From contig JARYHS010009186.1 of NCBI GenBank assembly GCA_031002005.1, positions 109,094,829-109,158,828 of the forward strand: 64,000 nt of DNA. Reading direction: 5' to 3'. The notes beneath the pieces were generated by a model. That model saw only the letters and a program-made list of their open reading frames with translations. It was not told where the DNA came from and ran no database searches. This DNA comes from Vandiemenella viatica. Lineage: Eukaryota; Arthropoda; Insecta; Orthoptera; Morabidae. Shown here one piece after another: positions 45,650-57,950 of the stretch (within the stretch, counting starts at the first letter, position 1; each line of letters begins with the position of its first letter). The position numbers were made by a program, and so were the translations under genes.

Positions 45650-46240
45650 AAGAACTATAACGATGCGATAGAAGAAGTTGGTTAATTTTGCTACTTAGGA
45701 AGTAAAATTACAACGGATGGCGGAGGCACCAATGATTTTAAAGGTAGAAACCACTAGCAAAAAGAGCTTTTATGAAAAAGAGAAATCTTTTAGTTGCAAA
45801 TATTAATCTAGGACTCAGAAAGAACTTTTTAAAACTCTGTGTGTGGAGCACAGCAAATTACGGTAGTGAAGCATGGACTTTAAGAACACCAGAAAGAAAT
45901 AAAAATTGTAGCATTTGAAATGTGTAATAGAAGGATGCTGAAAATTAAATGGACAAATGTACGAAATTAACGAGTTTTGGAAATAATGGGTGAGGAAAGA
46001 AGTTTGTGAAAGAGTCTTACAGAAAGAAGAGACATATTTTGAGACATGCAGGATCGGTTAGCTTGTTAGTGGAGGGAACAGTCGAAGGTAAGAACTGCAG
46101 AGGAAGTCAGAGATTAAAATATATGAAGCAGATAATTGAGGACATGGGTTGTAAGTGGTATGTAGAGATGAAGAGGTTAGCACAAGACAGGAAGGGATGG
46201 AGAAGTAGTAGAAGAAGTGTGGAGGTGTATGACATCCGCG
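45650..46240 (+). mobile_element. Decayed LINE C-terminal region
   Basis: Plus-strand copy of the family at 19345. Pieces in different frames read FCYLGSKITTDGG (about 45690), AFEMCNRRMLKIKWT (about 45910-45955) and RRHILRHAGSVSLLVEGTVEGKNCRG (46025-46100, shortened). The last gives the open 81-codon frame 46006-46251. Stops and frameshifts interrupt the rest. No A tail is evident. Confidence 0.75.
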
Positions 46241-46251
46241 TATTGAATTAG

Positions 46252-47225
46252 TTTTCGATTCATGAACGCTTATGCCAGAAAGATGGGTGGACCGGAGAAT
46301 GTAGATATGCAGTTGTATGGTTACCACCGTGCAGCATTTAATTCCTGTCCTGCAGGCACTCATTCTTTCCATTATGTTCTACCGGATGGCTTTGATTTCG
46401 ACACAATTTACTTTCTCCAGTGACAGGAAACGCATCGATACTGCCAACATGACATTATGAGATTGTGAGGTATGTTTTTACACACACAAATTTCATTATT
46501 TTAAGGAGTAAAGAGGTAAACTGAAACCTTTTTTTAACAATGACTGTGTCAATATCTCAGTCCAAGACGTGCTGTTAAATTTATCGGAATATTAGTTTCG
46601 AGAACCACTTAAGTTATTCCATTTAACATAAGCTCATAGACGAGACTACTTAATCCTTGTAATTACCTTACATAATCCACCTCACGTCAGACTAAACTTG
46701 TAAACTATTGACTTATACTTATATCGCGATAATCATTTAATAGATCCATCAACAACGACTTGAAATTAACCTAACCTATGAAATAGTCACGCGGCTTATT
46801 TTTTCAAGCAAGGAGGTAGGGAGGGTAGATAAAAAAACTTTGTTTGTGGTGTTAAATACATGGTCAAAGGAGCCATGTAACCACACCTTAATCTTAGGGT
46901 TGTGGCTGGCAATAGCAGATTACTATGCCTCAAAATCTCCCATAATTATTTGCCAATTTTTATGATAAGACTCTCTACCTTAGCTCATATATATATTCAA
47001 CTCATATGGTAACATGTGTCTGACCCGTCCTGGACTGACGCGTTAAAGGGCCTTAACCTTTATCTTGCCTATGATAGGTATTGTCTTCACATATTAGCTT
47101 TGTTTTTTCGATCTGAAATATTTGTTGGAAAATAAAAGACTTTAGAAGATGGTTACATTTATTGTGTAATGACTGTCTTCGGTTGTTGTAACGTGTTTAC
47201 TGCTTTGCGATACTAACCTGCAGAG
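46252..47225. other. Intergenic sequence
   Basis: No supported feature. Confidence 0.5.
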
Positions 47226-47229
47226 AACG

Positions 47230-47740
47230 CAGACGCAAATAACTCTGAAATGAATGATTCACCGCAACAGGCTCGTGATGAATTACCTGCGCGATACTGC
47301 CTGCCATCTGATTTAGGCCAAATCTGCTGGGATTACTAAAACGAAATAGCCAGAGCGGCATTGATTCCGCACATCATTAAGCCCGTTTCATTAACCCTCC
47401 CTACCTTCCTCCAGCCTGACGTCGGGGAATTATTTCGGTTAATTATGTCGGTGTTTTTACTCTCCGGCGATTTTCACTGTGCACACGCTCCGCCTGTCGG
47501 CACGGCGGCTTCCTCTACCAGAAACCTCTCTCGACTGTCGCCTTGTAAATTAAACCGTTTCACTTTGCCAGGTGACTCTCTGGAATAAAAGGTTTCTCTG
47601 GCACGACTTGCCTGCCACCTCTTGTACCCTAACCGCGGCCCACACGTCCTACTCTCCCCTTTCTCTCTCTCTTTAGTGGTGACGTGTTTTGACTTTCCAA
47701 TTAACCGAAGAAATTATCGCCCCTGCGTGACTGACCTTTG
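47230..47740. other. GC-elevated unique island
   Basis: Repeat-free block with 'ggttaattatgtcgg' (about 47437) and 'gtaaattaaaccg' (about 47543) in GC-rich context. Its open frames have no domains. It resembles the other islands in composition. Confidence 0.35.
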
Positions 47741-47965
47741 ACCGAGCGGTGAGTGGCGCAGAAGCAATTTTGCCTCTTTTTTTTTTTGGTAGTACACGCT
47801 CGCACAGCTATTAATTGTATTGTCACTCAATGCCCTGCTCGCAACCTCAGCACAAAGGCTACACAGACCTGGCCTGAGTGGTCTACAGCAATCCATGGCT
47901 GTCCTCTGAGGATCGAGTACCTAAATAACTCTCTTGTAAAACAAAGCCTCACTGCTTTCACGTAA

Positions 47966-49560
47966 CGGAGCCTAATACAGGAAAAATTATTTAGCACAGT
48001 TTGTCTCAGAACAATTCAAGCAAACTCTCTGAACATGGTGATGTCCCAAAAATATGATACCAAGATCCACATTACACCAGCTATGAAAATTAATAAAATT
48101 ATTTTCAGGTGATACGATGAACTTGGGAACTTATCTCTTGTTTCGATTTTTCAGTACCAGGTCTAGACACGTTGTGTTATCAGGCATCTTCTACTACTTC
48201 CCAAAAGTTTACTTCCTCAATTGCAATTGAAAATTACGATTAATTCAAGTCTCAGTGGAAACATATTTTCATAATGTCGCATGAAAAGTTAGATTTTTCT
48301 ATAGACAGTGAAAGTTATCACATTTTCGCTAATTTAGATTTTTTATTTTACCATTATCACTAGTGTAAGCCCCTGGCCATTCTTTGAGTATCGTCACGGG
48401 TCTAGAATAGTTCAAGTTTTTATGGTCAAAGATTATAACAGGTTGACTTATCTGACCGAATATGAACTTGACCTGTGTTTCACCTATAGGGTGAATAACT
48501 TCTTTTGAGCTTGAAGAACTCAGAAGTATTAATAAACGTAGGTATTAAACACGTACAGGTAAGAGTGCGCTATCGTATAATTGTCGTAGACTCGACTTGT
48601 TTAAATACAAACTTGACTTGTATTTGATCCTTAAAGTTCACTCTGCAAAATCTAAAGAAATCCTGTTTGCTTCGAAAGCATCACGACGTGTTTCTATTGA
48701 AACTGAGCAAAAACTCATAATGTAAACATTGGTCATAGTATCTGTAACGGCCAGAGAACATAATACACAATCCTTATTATTAAACAGCCGAGCAACTCCG
48801 AAGTTATGAATAGCAAAATACTCGATTCAATAACATATTTCGTCTGTGTCCACTTTAAATAACCTAATAAAGACCTAAAACATTGGGACATAAGTTATCC
48901 CATTAATGTAGGCCACCTCCTTGCTCTAGAAAATATCTCAATATACCAGAGGATGTTTCACTTCATAACAAGAAACCACATAGAAACATAACCGGGTAGA
49001 ACCCACTCTACTACTCAATCTTTCAAACAATTATTGTTTAGTTTTAATGAACAGTGATTTGTATGTACATGTAATGCGTATATGTAAATGTAGATGCATG
49101 TATATATATATATATAAAGACACAACACTAAATATAATATATCATGACTGTAATGCCAAAAGACCAAGTGTCAAAATATATAAAAAAAACCTCACGTACA
49201 ATCAACATGAACAAAGACTTTAACGAAAGTGGTCAGTAAAACATTTAAAATTGAAATAAATCGTAATGTATAAACTTTGATGAAGCAACAAAATTAGTGA
49301 ATTCTTTAATTAAATCGAAATTTGTCCTAAGCCGAATGACATTTGGTATCGTGGTTACAGCAGAGACCATGAGTAATTTAATTTTGTTTATGTTGATTTC
49401 ATTAATATGTTACTGAAAAGCATTTCCACGTTTTTTCAGCCGTAAATTTATTGATGTTTTTAACTATAAAATGCAACGAAAATCAAACATAATGAATGTA
49501 TTATGGTATTATGGCAACTAATGTGGTATCAGTTGCTTAGCTATTAAATTATTAGAAGAA
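47966..49560. other. AT-rich intergenic sequence
   Basis: About 1.6 kb with no supported feature apart from a short (TA)n run at about 49100-49117. Confidence 0.5.
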
Positions 49561-49639
49561 ATTCCAGGTTATCTCTGACCGCTGTTGATTTGCGAGCGAA
49601 TGCTGACACGTGACACCATTCTCGAGCCAATAGCGATCG

Positions 49640-50440
49640 AGGTGAGTGAGTGAGTGAGCTTAGGAAGTTATATAATAGTTTTTCATTATTTTGTTGCTTG
49701 AAGCTAGCAATACTATCGACGACTGTGGTTCAGAATTTTTCGTAGGTGTTAGTACACTGAGGATCCAGAGTTCAGTGCCTGTCTGAGCAAGAATTCGGTA
49801 AAATAAACCCAGCATGCGTGGATCTGCTATTGTCCCATTGTGCACGTTTCGACGTCGTCCGCTTAGCATCCTCGAGAGTAGCGAGACGGGAGGGAGGACG
49901 GGAACCTGGCCCAGCTCGTTACGCAGCATCCAGCCCCGCGTTTCCTCCTCCTCGGCCTGTGGGTGGGGGCGGGGTGGCAGTCGATGGCTCGCCAGCGCCA
50001 GTAATACAAATTGCCAATTTGGAAATGGAAAGTTGAACTTAATTGCATCCTCTTGTCGTGGACCGGGGAGGCCCTGTTATGTATAGATATGGTATTTGTG
50101 TGCGCTGGGCTTCCTGGTACAGCAGATGCACCGCCTAATGACTCCTGGCCACGCCAATTACCATGCAGGAAGAGAGCAAGAAAGCAATTAAGGCCGACTG
50201 GCAACATCCAGTCATCCGTCCATCCGTAACGGTCCTGCCGCCCTCGTTATGAAAATTATTAACTCTGGCGACGCGCACGGCATTGTTTGGCCGAGATTGT
50301 GACCCAGAGAGCAGAGTTCGTCGAAACGACAGCCCTGTCCACGAGGCCCACCCAACAACGCAATTTAGACGTCGATAGATGTCATCCGAGGTATCGCATA
50401 TCCAATATGCGAGAATTACAAAAATCACTTTGTTAAAATA
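49640..50440. other. GC-elevated unique island with TAAT cores
   Basis: It begins with a (GTGA)n-like run (49642-49658) and includes 'gccaattacc' (about 50154), 'agcaattaagg' (about 50184) and 'aattattaactc' (about 50254), with a 'ccaatttgg' palindrome (50013 region). Overlapping frames of 70-114 codons on both strands carry no domain. It is the longest of the islands. Confidence 0.4.
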
Positions 50441-50589
50441 TGTAGTGAAATGAGTGTGAGGGATCTGGGAAGATTATATTATTCCGTTCCAATCAAATGT
50501 CTGCCCTTCCATTACTTGGTGCTAGAATTTGTACGGACGAGGCTATGACGACAGTGATTCCCGGTGTAAACAGTTATCCATTTAATAAT

Positions 50590-50940
50590 AGCTGGGTTTT
50601 CCGAGTAATGTCGCATTTTTATTTCGTTCTCTATGCTTTCGGCAGTCATGCTGCAGCCTTCTTCAGTGTTAATATCCTTTCAATACATACTTATCAGCAA
50701 AAAGTTCCAAACGCCATGGAGTATCAGCTTGATGTGTTCTTTGAAACTGTTGCTGTTCTTTGAAATTTCCATTGCCTCCTTCTCTCGTGCAGGTCACCAC
50801 TAGCCTTTTCTCCACAGTATTCATGTCTCTTCAAAATCATGGTTTTGCATATAAAATTGGTTCCCTCCAATTCATGATCATGTCCTGCAACAAATAACAA
50901 GACTTTTTTGGAGTTAGTGGTCGACATATTATCAGCTAGC
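50590..50940 (-). pseudogene. Possible Penelope-like element C-terminal fragment
   Basis: On the minus strand the reading DHELEGTNFICKTMILKR, then, after a frameshift, EAMEISKNSNSFKEH, resembles the C-terminal segment of Penelope-like elements ('..EI......H..RKIKEALEI.KHPNNFN'). It is followed, as in those elements, by 'gaagaaggctgcagcatgac'-like sequence (shortened). Similarity is short and broken by frameshifts. Confidence 0.4.
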
Positions 50941-51630
50941 TATTCTCTTTGTTTCTGAAACTCTGAATTCTCTGCTGACTACCTGTAATAAATCATATTA
51001 TTACTATTAACATTCAACAAGAAAGGTTACATCTTGTCACCTCACAGTGTTCAAAAAATTAATTAAATGATAAACAACACAGTGGGTACACCTCATGTCT
51101 TATTATTATTTTAAATTGAATGTTTATAAGTCTGGTAAAACATATTTTATTTTGAGTAGAAGGCAGCCAATGTCTATGAAACCAGAGAGTATGATTGGCA
51201 GGAACATCTTTGGTGTACAAGAATCTTTGGATGTGCAACAGAGAGATTACGTGCATTGAACTGCAGTCAGATAGAGATAACAAGACGAGACAGTCGATGA
51301 ATGACTTTTAGGATTATTGTGAAAAGATAAAATAATATTTATTGGTTTATAACTTGACACAAACAAAGAAATTGTATAATATGAAATGTGAATTATCATG
51401 AAAATAAATAAAAGAAGTTTTTATTTCTAAAGGCAAGTTGGACTTATTGCATTGATGTAACTAACATTAAAGTTACATTATGTTGTGTGAGAAAGTCAAT
51501 ATTAGAATGGGCATCATAATTGTGGCGCCGCAATTTAATAATGGATTCTTATGTAGCTCGGCAATACAAGTCGAAGATAAGGAGTAAATTTTCAAAAAAT
51601 TTCCCTTACTTCTTTAAATATCGACTATCA
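50941..51630. other. AT-rich intergenic sequence
   Basis: No supported feature. Confidence 0.5.
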
Positions 51631-51639
51631 AAAATCAGT

Positions 51640-51715
51640 TAATGTATAGTTCTTTGTGCATTTGGCGACGTTTTTATTCTGGTCCAGACAACATTTCAAA
51701 CTAACCACCGCCGGT

Positions 51716-51792
<77 letters not shown>

Positions 51793-51890
51793 TTATGGAT
51801 GAGTCTTTGTTCCTAGTGTCTAATTCGAAATTATTTTTTGATCCAGGCCACATCCCAAACTAACCACCTCAATTTTGAGACAGTATATCT
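51640..51890 (+). repeat. Diverged direct repeat around a 70-nt A tract
   Basis: 'ggtccagacaacatttcaaa' followed by ctaaccaccg (51681-51712) recurs as 'gatccaggccacatcccaaa' then ctaaccacct (51839-51868). Weaker matches precede each ('agttctttgtgc' and 'agtctttgttcc'). The A run 51719-51788 sits between them. This may be a tandem duplication of a unit of about 155 bp that contained a short A run. Confidence 0.6.
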
Positions 51891-52404
51891 CAAGAACTAA
51901 GAGAGATATCAAATTTTTTTATTCTTCTCAGCCGATTTTCCTCGTTGAGTTACGTTTATTATTTACTGCTAATATACTTGTGTAGTACACTAGTTTCTAG
52001 CAAGGACCAATACATCTTATACAACAAGAATACGTTATAGTATAACGAATTCCAATATAAATGAATTCCATAGCAAGGCCAGGAACTTCGAGTAAGTAAA
52101 TTAACATTAAGTTACAATAATTCAATACAGAAATGCTATTACATACGGTTCACAATTAATTAAGATTATATAAAGCCTTATACATAGATAATGTTTTACT
52201 TCATTTTTAAATTCATTTCCAGTCAATGACTTTCAATGTATTGGTAGCTTATTATATTGTCTTGCTCCCATTTCAAATACACTTTTATCTGCTGCCTTGG
52301 AATTATATCTTCTGATAGGTAAATTAGTTTTGATTCGAGTGTCTTATTTATGAATTTCACTATTAGTGTTATTAAATTGTGGATTGGATCTAATCAGTAA
52401 CAAA

Positions 52405-52408
<4 letters not shown>

Positions 52409-52442
<34 letters not shown>
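52409..52442 (+). repeat. (TA)17 microsatellite
   Basis: Uninterrupted dinucleotide run. Confidence 0.9.
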
Positions 52443-52443
<1 letters not shown>

Positions 52444-52589
52444 TTGTCTGATCAATCATCAAATGCCGCGCCACCGTAATCGTACAATCCCCTTAGGATG
52501 TATGTATAACGTATTTTTCTGGATGTTAAAACTTTGTTAATTGGTGACGACTTTTATTTCTGGAGGGGTGTAGATTTCCAAACAGGCAG

Positions 52590-53175
52590 CTGGGACAAAC
52601 TAATCTGACTTGACATGTGCTGCCGCGTCGGCCAACATTTCCTCCTCCGCTTTCCTCTGATGCCGGGTGTCAGAGTGTCTGCGCTAGCGCCAAGAATCGC
52701 TCGGCTAATCTCGGCTAATGGCCGTCGTTGGCTAATCCTAATAAATCTCACCCTCCTCTTCCCTTGAGCCCGCGTGTGTGAGTCGGGCCGCAATCTCCTT
52801 TATGGATGTCGAGGTGATTGTTTACACGAACGGCAGATGTCCCGGAGCTGCCATCGATCGCTCGCTGGGTCCACTTCCACTCTTATCTGGCTCGCAATTC
52901 TGCCGACCAGGCCAGCCACTCAGGCGGGATTACCGCCCCGAATCAGCAAACATCTTCATCCGCGTAATTACTTGTTGAGCGCCCTCTCCGCCCGAAATAC
53001 CTACCTGCTACCTGCAGGCAGCGGGGCACTATATTTGATGTACTCTCTAATTGTGTCCATGTGCTGTGTATCAATTAAGGTAAAGGCAGGTGAGAGGCCT
53101 TTCCTGGGAGCTCTAATGCTTTCTCTTGGCATTTCTGCACCATGCCTCTGCGCTAGTTTAACTATGACCAAATTT
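52590..53175. other. GC-elevated unique island with TAATC cluster
   Basis: Within 52701-52745 four TAAT cores occur: ggctaatct, ggctaatgg, ggctaatcc and ctaataa. TAATCC is the known preference of K50 homeodomains (Bicoid/Otd/Pitx class). A 10-bp palindrome (gcgctagcgc, 52681-52690) is adjacent. The 134-codon plus frame (52774-53178) has no recognised domain. It is a candidate enhancer by motif density; binding is not shown. Confidence 0.4.
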
Positions 53176-54508
53176 TAAATCAACGGTCGCCAGTGTGATC
53201 ACCAAAATGAAAAATGGAAGGGAGACACACTTTTTTTTATTATTAGAGCTTAACAGCTCAGTCACGTTGCCGTCGTATTCTTACGTCATCCTAAGTTTTG
53301 TTTTTCGTCTCCATTTTTGACTTCATAATTATTCCTTTACATCGACTCTAAATCATCTAGTTTCTTCTTGCCTTCAGTATTACTTATAAAATAGGATTAG
53401 TATTATATATTTATAATTCGTATTGCAAATCAATAAATACATTACTTTATTATACCCGAGTTACAGAGCTTTACTCAGAATCTTTCGATTTGTATTAAAT
53501 GTGCAAGATTTCATCAAAATCGTTACAGATATTTGTGAGAAATTAATTTTACCTATATAACAGAGTTGCTGGTATAATATAGTGTTAGAAAAATTAATGG
53601 CAGCGTTTCTTGAATAGAAATTTGGATAGGTAGATACTCTTCGAGGTTTTCTTGAAATGGGTCTTGGCTGTGTGAAGATTGATTAAAGTTAAACGTTTTG
53701 CTTGAAGTTTTCCTAGGGATTTTGATGTACAAAGTTTCTTCCTTAACCAAAGAGAAGCTTATCTAGCATTGATTGGTTTGATGCCTAGTTTAGTGACAGT
53801 AATTTTACTACAAATTCATTGCTTAACATAAAAAATACATTGTTGCTGTTGGATGTAGTGCCGAAGTACCAGTAAGCTTACTGGTACCTAAAACTTCTTC
53901 GAGAAGGCGTTATAAAGCAATGTTAGCATTTTTTTTTTTTGCAAAATTACGCTTTTTTCAGGGAAAACATCTATTTAGATAAAATCGAAAAGCAAAACAT
54001 TATCTAAATACGAAATTTCATGTAAATCGGTAGAGCCGTTTCGGAGATACCAATGTCAGTATATACAAGAATTGTCGTTTACTGTTATAAGATGCATAAT
54101 TATTAATATGTGGGTACGGTGTATGACTGCTACAAAGCCCATCATCGATTTTTACCCTGTTCTTTGTCAACATTCCATATTGTTACCTCTACCATTTAGT
54201 GCCATAATTAAAGAAGAGTTATTATTATTAATATCATTGGCTTTATAGTTCATCGATGGCGAAAATATTACAGCCGGTATATTCGGATTAGTAAGGAATC
54301 GAAAGCAAAATCGGCATAGGTTTTAAAAAGTTGCAATACTGGACTTGGCGTGGACGTCGGGAAAAATTGTAAAATCGAAGTCTGTATGGCCAGAAATTGA
54401 ATAGAACTAAAGTAAACTCAAATACGATGACGGAACATTAACAGCTCATCCATCAGAGTTAGTAAGTATGTAAGACGACTAAGAACATAAGAATCTGAGC
54501 CAGGTGGA

Positions 54509-54510
<2 letters not shown>
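53176..54510. other. Intergenic sequence with weak repeat motifs
   Basis: 'gatttcatcaaaatcgttac' (about 53508) and 'tttcatgtaaatcggtagag' then 'ccgtttcggagat' (about 54006-54048) are the kind of motif found in dispersed insect repeats. No class can be assigned. Confidence 0.4.
53866..53887. repeat. Perfect 22-bp palindrome
   Basis: Each half is GTACCAGTAAG or its complement, joined without spacer at an AAGCTT centre. Context is AT-rich and no paired copy was found elsewhere in the window. Confidence 0.85.
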
Positions 54511-54512
<2 letters not shown>

Positions 54513-54580
<68 letters not shown>

Positions 54581-54790
54581 GGCATTTGCCCACATTAGCC
54601 ATACAGCCAGCTCAATATGTTGGTTTCTGTTATAATGTATAGATTTCATATCAGTGTGCTTATTTTCTTTCTCTTGTAAGGACGACACAATATTTAATAA
54701 AAATCACCCATGACCTAGGCAGAACTCAAACAGGCGACCCCTGCAACGCGAAGTAAGCACGCTACTCCTAAGCTGCCGGGGTTGGCCTTG
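54513..54790 (-). mobile_element. SINE with long A tail, fourth type
   Basis: On the plus strand a 65-nt T run (54513-54577) is followed by 'aatggcatttgcccac' and 'ttagccatacagcc'. At the far end is a tRNA-like head complement: box B as 'gcagaactcaaac' (54719-54731) and box A near 54757-54775. The head at one end and the A tail at the other give a complete SINE layout, though the head is degenerate. No target duplication was found. 'ggccatacaacc' near 59298 suggests a related tail elsewhere. Confidence 0.5.
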
Positions 54791-54949
54791 CCCAGCTCTA
54801 CACTATGTTATTGCTGTGGTTATTTTCGATTCATAAAATCGGTGCAAGGACAAAGTCTTCGACTAGTCACTTAGCCGTAAAACGGAAGGTAACGAGCAGA
54901 AAATTTTCACTCTTTCTAGAATTCTTATTCGATTGCTTAACTAATACAA

Positions 54950-55660
54950 TCTCGTTGGTCAGAAGTTAGAGAACCTTATCACTGCTCCTGCATCGCTGAC
55001 AGCCGCTACTTCATCACGGATCCGCGCCAAACACGTCCTCGTGATGTTGAATAGCAGCCCGCGTCCGTCTGGTAGTAATTAGCGGAAATCACTCGGGAGG
55101 GAAGTGATAGCTACCTGCGAGCGTGGCGTAATCTTCCATCAGCGCAGCTCCACGACACAACCTACCCATCTCCCCATCACTGCTGATACACTCTCCCTAC
55201 AGATTCATCAGAGCCGCCTGTGTGTAACAGAGCACGAACACCAACTCCCAAAAATATTGTCATTCAGTTCCATAGCGTGACGAGATTGCCTCTATACATA
55301 TTACGGTTTCAACTACCTAACAACTATGTAGGCTATCTGATGTCTGCTTTTGAAGACTAGGATTCATCCTACAAAGTCGTTATGACAGTCTCACTATAGT
55401 GCTGTGTGAGATGCTTCCAGAAAATTTCGGAATTTTCTAAATAGATTTTTCCTATACTCTTACAAAGCTATCCAGTCGCTCTATTTTCACTTGTCCTCCT
55501 GTCGCATCCGTACACACAATTGTAAAGGTTGTTCCCCCGGGCCAGTGATTTCTCGGGCAGGTCAGGCCAGGCCGAATTGCACGGATTAGCACGCGCCACA
55601 GGAGAGCCCGCGTCACCTCGGGCAACAGGCGTGGTTCCTGTAACACGTTACCTAGTTTCG
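54950..55660. other. GC-elevated unique island
   Basis: Contains 'gtagtaattagcgg' (about 55073) and 'ggcgtaatcttcc' (about 55124) in GC-rich DNA without repeats. It is similar in character to the other islands. Confidence 0.35.
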
Positions 55661-55970
55661 CTTCAGCTACATTACAAAACGACCAATCAGGCTTATAAAT
55701 ATTGCATGAACCACTGCATATCTATATAGATTCTTTAACTTTACTACGTAACTTCCTAAATGTTGACATCAAATTGTTATCTTTCTTCTTTAATTCTTTA
55801 ATCGAGATGTTACCAACTTTAATTTATTTTTAATGTTACACCAGGCATCGTTCACATCGTTTCTATTGTCATGCTCTGCGGTGTTGGTATTCAGTATAGT
55901 TGGTTCGTTTTCGCATGCATTCAGGTACATGAAAATAATAACATTTGACCATTCCATATTAATTACGCGC
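55661..55970. other. AT-rich intergenic sequence
   Basis: No supported feature. Confidence 0.5.
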
Positions 55971-55974
55971 AAGT

Positions 55975-56230
55975 CGACAACATGAGAGTACCGTCGAAAA
56001 TGAAGTGACTCGTTAGTCCCGCAGGAAAGGAAAGGGTGCGCAAATCTTCTGCAAACACTGTATGTCTCACTGCTCAGCTGGCAACCCCGCGCCTTTCAAG
56101 TTACCGACTGACGACGGATTGCGGCGCGCCACCACAGGCCAGCACGGGCCAACGCAAAATCACGAGTCGTGGGAAGGCACAGTAAGGTAGCAGCATGTGC
56201 AGCGAGGCACCGCACATTCCTTGATTACCT
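55975..56230. other. GC-elevated unique island
   Basis: Short GC-rich block (about 56080-56180 most extreme) without ORF or repeat. Confidence 0.3.
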
Positions 56231-56419
56231 AACTGTCACAACTGAGTTTTGGGAATGGTGGTCGGTGGCGGCGGTGGAGAAAAGGTGAGAGGACGGTGGT
56301 CTCTGTGAGATATTTGGAGAGCGAGAGACCGGAATCGGCTGTGTAAAAGTTGCTAATGTAATGTTCTCGGTGGTTGATTAAGAGTAATGGTTGTTGTGGT
56401 TGCCACAGAATAAAGAAAG

Positions 56420-56526
56420 TAAACAGAAGTTTTGGATGTAGTCTTCTCGGGAGACTAGCCGAGTAAGTAAGATGTTTCCACACTATATTTCGGCGATCTC
56501 AGCCTCCGTCGCCATCTTCTGGTAAA
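56420..56526. repeat. Possible older repeat that hosts the LINE insertion
   Basis: 'tcttctcgggagactagccg' and 'atatttcggcgatctcagcc' followed by gccatcttctgg resemble the 3' flank motifs of Penelope-like repeats. The sequence resumes on the other side of the LINE at 58029. The class is tentative. Confidence 0.3.
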
Positions 56527-56537
56527 GTGCCGGATCC
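56527..56537. repeat. Left target-site duplication of RT-bearing LINE
   Basis: GTGCCGGATCC recurs exactly at 58018-58028. Confidence 0.9.
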
Positions 56538-56565
56538 TTTTTTTTTTTTTTTTTGCTACAGTTCT

Positions 56566-56580
56566 ACTACATTTTGTAGT
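56566..56580 (-). other. 3' UTR hairpin with AAA loop (RT-bearing LINE)
   Basis: Minus-strand ACTACA-AAA-TGTAGT, a perfect 6-bp stem 11 nt from the A tail. It is homologous in position and shape to 38052-38066, with a compensatory difference in the loop-closing pair. Confidence 0.75.
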
Positions 56581-56715
56581 TCTACTGGTTGGGGTTAGGT
56601 TAGATTGTTTTGGGGGCACCGCTTTTTTATTCTTTTGGGGGAGAAACCGGCTATGGCCTCACCTGAATAGTGGGCCTTAATGGAAACCCCTTATGTTGTA
56701 GTTGAGGTATTTCAT

Positions 56716-57950
56716 TTATTCTATTACATTTAGAGGGTATTTATATTTGTTACAGGGTTTGGCTTTTTTCTTTCCTAGAGTTTTGAGTCTTTCTTCATTG
56801 GTTTTCCTACATTGGTCTAATTTATTGTATAATTGTCGCGTTTGATGAAGAATTTCATCCTGGATGGTTGGTACTCCTGTTATTTCGTGAAGTTGCCTGA
56901 TGGGTGTGCTTATTTGAGTTCTTAATATCGTCCTTAGGGCTCTGTTTTGTAGTCTTTGTATCCGTTGTATGTTTGATTTTGAAGTCGTTCCCCATACTTG
57001 GCAGCCATATAAAATGAATGGTCTTATGATTGATTTGTATATTCTTAATTTTGTTGCTATTGTTAGGTCTTTTGCATTCAGCACTGGATACAGATTTAAG
57101 ATCACTGCTAGTCCTTTTTTACATCTGTGTTTTAGGTGGTGGTTGAACAATAGCTTATGATCGAGTGTAATTCCTAGATATCGGTGCGATGTTGTCCACT
57201 GAATTTTTTGGTTTCTTATACTTATTTTAGGCAGTCGGTCGAAATCCGGTCTTTTTCTTGTAAAGTATATTGCAGCACTTTTGGTTGAGTTGATTGTGAT
57301 TTTGTTTTTTTCACACCATGTTTCCAATATCTTTAGTGCTTTTTGAAGCCTTTTTATATTCGCTTCGTGGTTGTAGCCTGAAGTAAATATTACTACGTCG
57401 TCTGCGAATAAGGCTATTTGGATCTTTGGTGGTGTTGGAAGATCATTGATATAAATGTTGAATAGCGTCGGTGATAGTACTTCTCCCTGGGGAACTCCTT
57501 CTTCTATTTTTTTTTTCGTGGATTGATTTCCGTCTATTGTCACATAGGATTGTCTATTTTCTATTGCATTTCCTATTAGTTTTGTATAGACCCAGGGTAT
57601 TTTAGTGTTGGTGTCCATTTTGACTATTAAGTTGTCTTTCCAAATTTTATCATAAGCTTTTTCAATATCTATAAATGCGGCTGCTACTGATTTTCCTTTA
57701 TTGAAGGCTTCTGTTACTTCCTCTACTAATCGTAGTAATTGAGTTGTCGCCGAAGTTCTCGTTTGGAATCCATGCTGTTCTATTCTTATGGTTTTGTTCT
57801 CTTGCAGATTCGCGGTGATTCTTTTGAGTATTACTCTCTCGGTGACTTTTGCAGTAGCACTTATTAAGCTGATTGGTCTGTAATTCCACGGTTTTTTATG
57901 ATCTTTTCCCACTTTCGGGATGGGTACTATCCTGGATATCTTCCATTTGT
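56716..57950 (-). pseudogene. Reverse transcriptase, C-terminal part of LINE ORF2
   Basis: Open for about 398 codons after residues WKISRIVPIPKVGKD (start near 57950). RT motifs in order: PWNYRPISLIS, HGFQTRTSATTQLLRL, AAFIDIEKAYDKIW, GVPQGEVLSPTLFNIY and LFADDVVIF (FADD at about 57393-57410, intact). Then come CEKNKITINSTKSA, HRYLGITLDHKL and, near the end, RLQNRALRTILRT. This order is that of Jockey-superfamily RT. No endonuclease domain or ATG start is present because of 5' truncation. Upstream residues KNELLKNLTRKGIVLLIRITN (shortened) lie in another frame, so a small deletion/frameshift at about 57950 breaks the protein. It is the most intact RT in the window. Confidence 0.85.
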
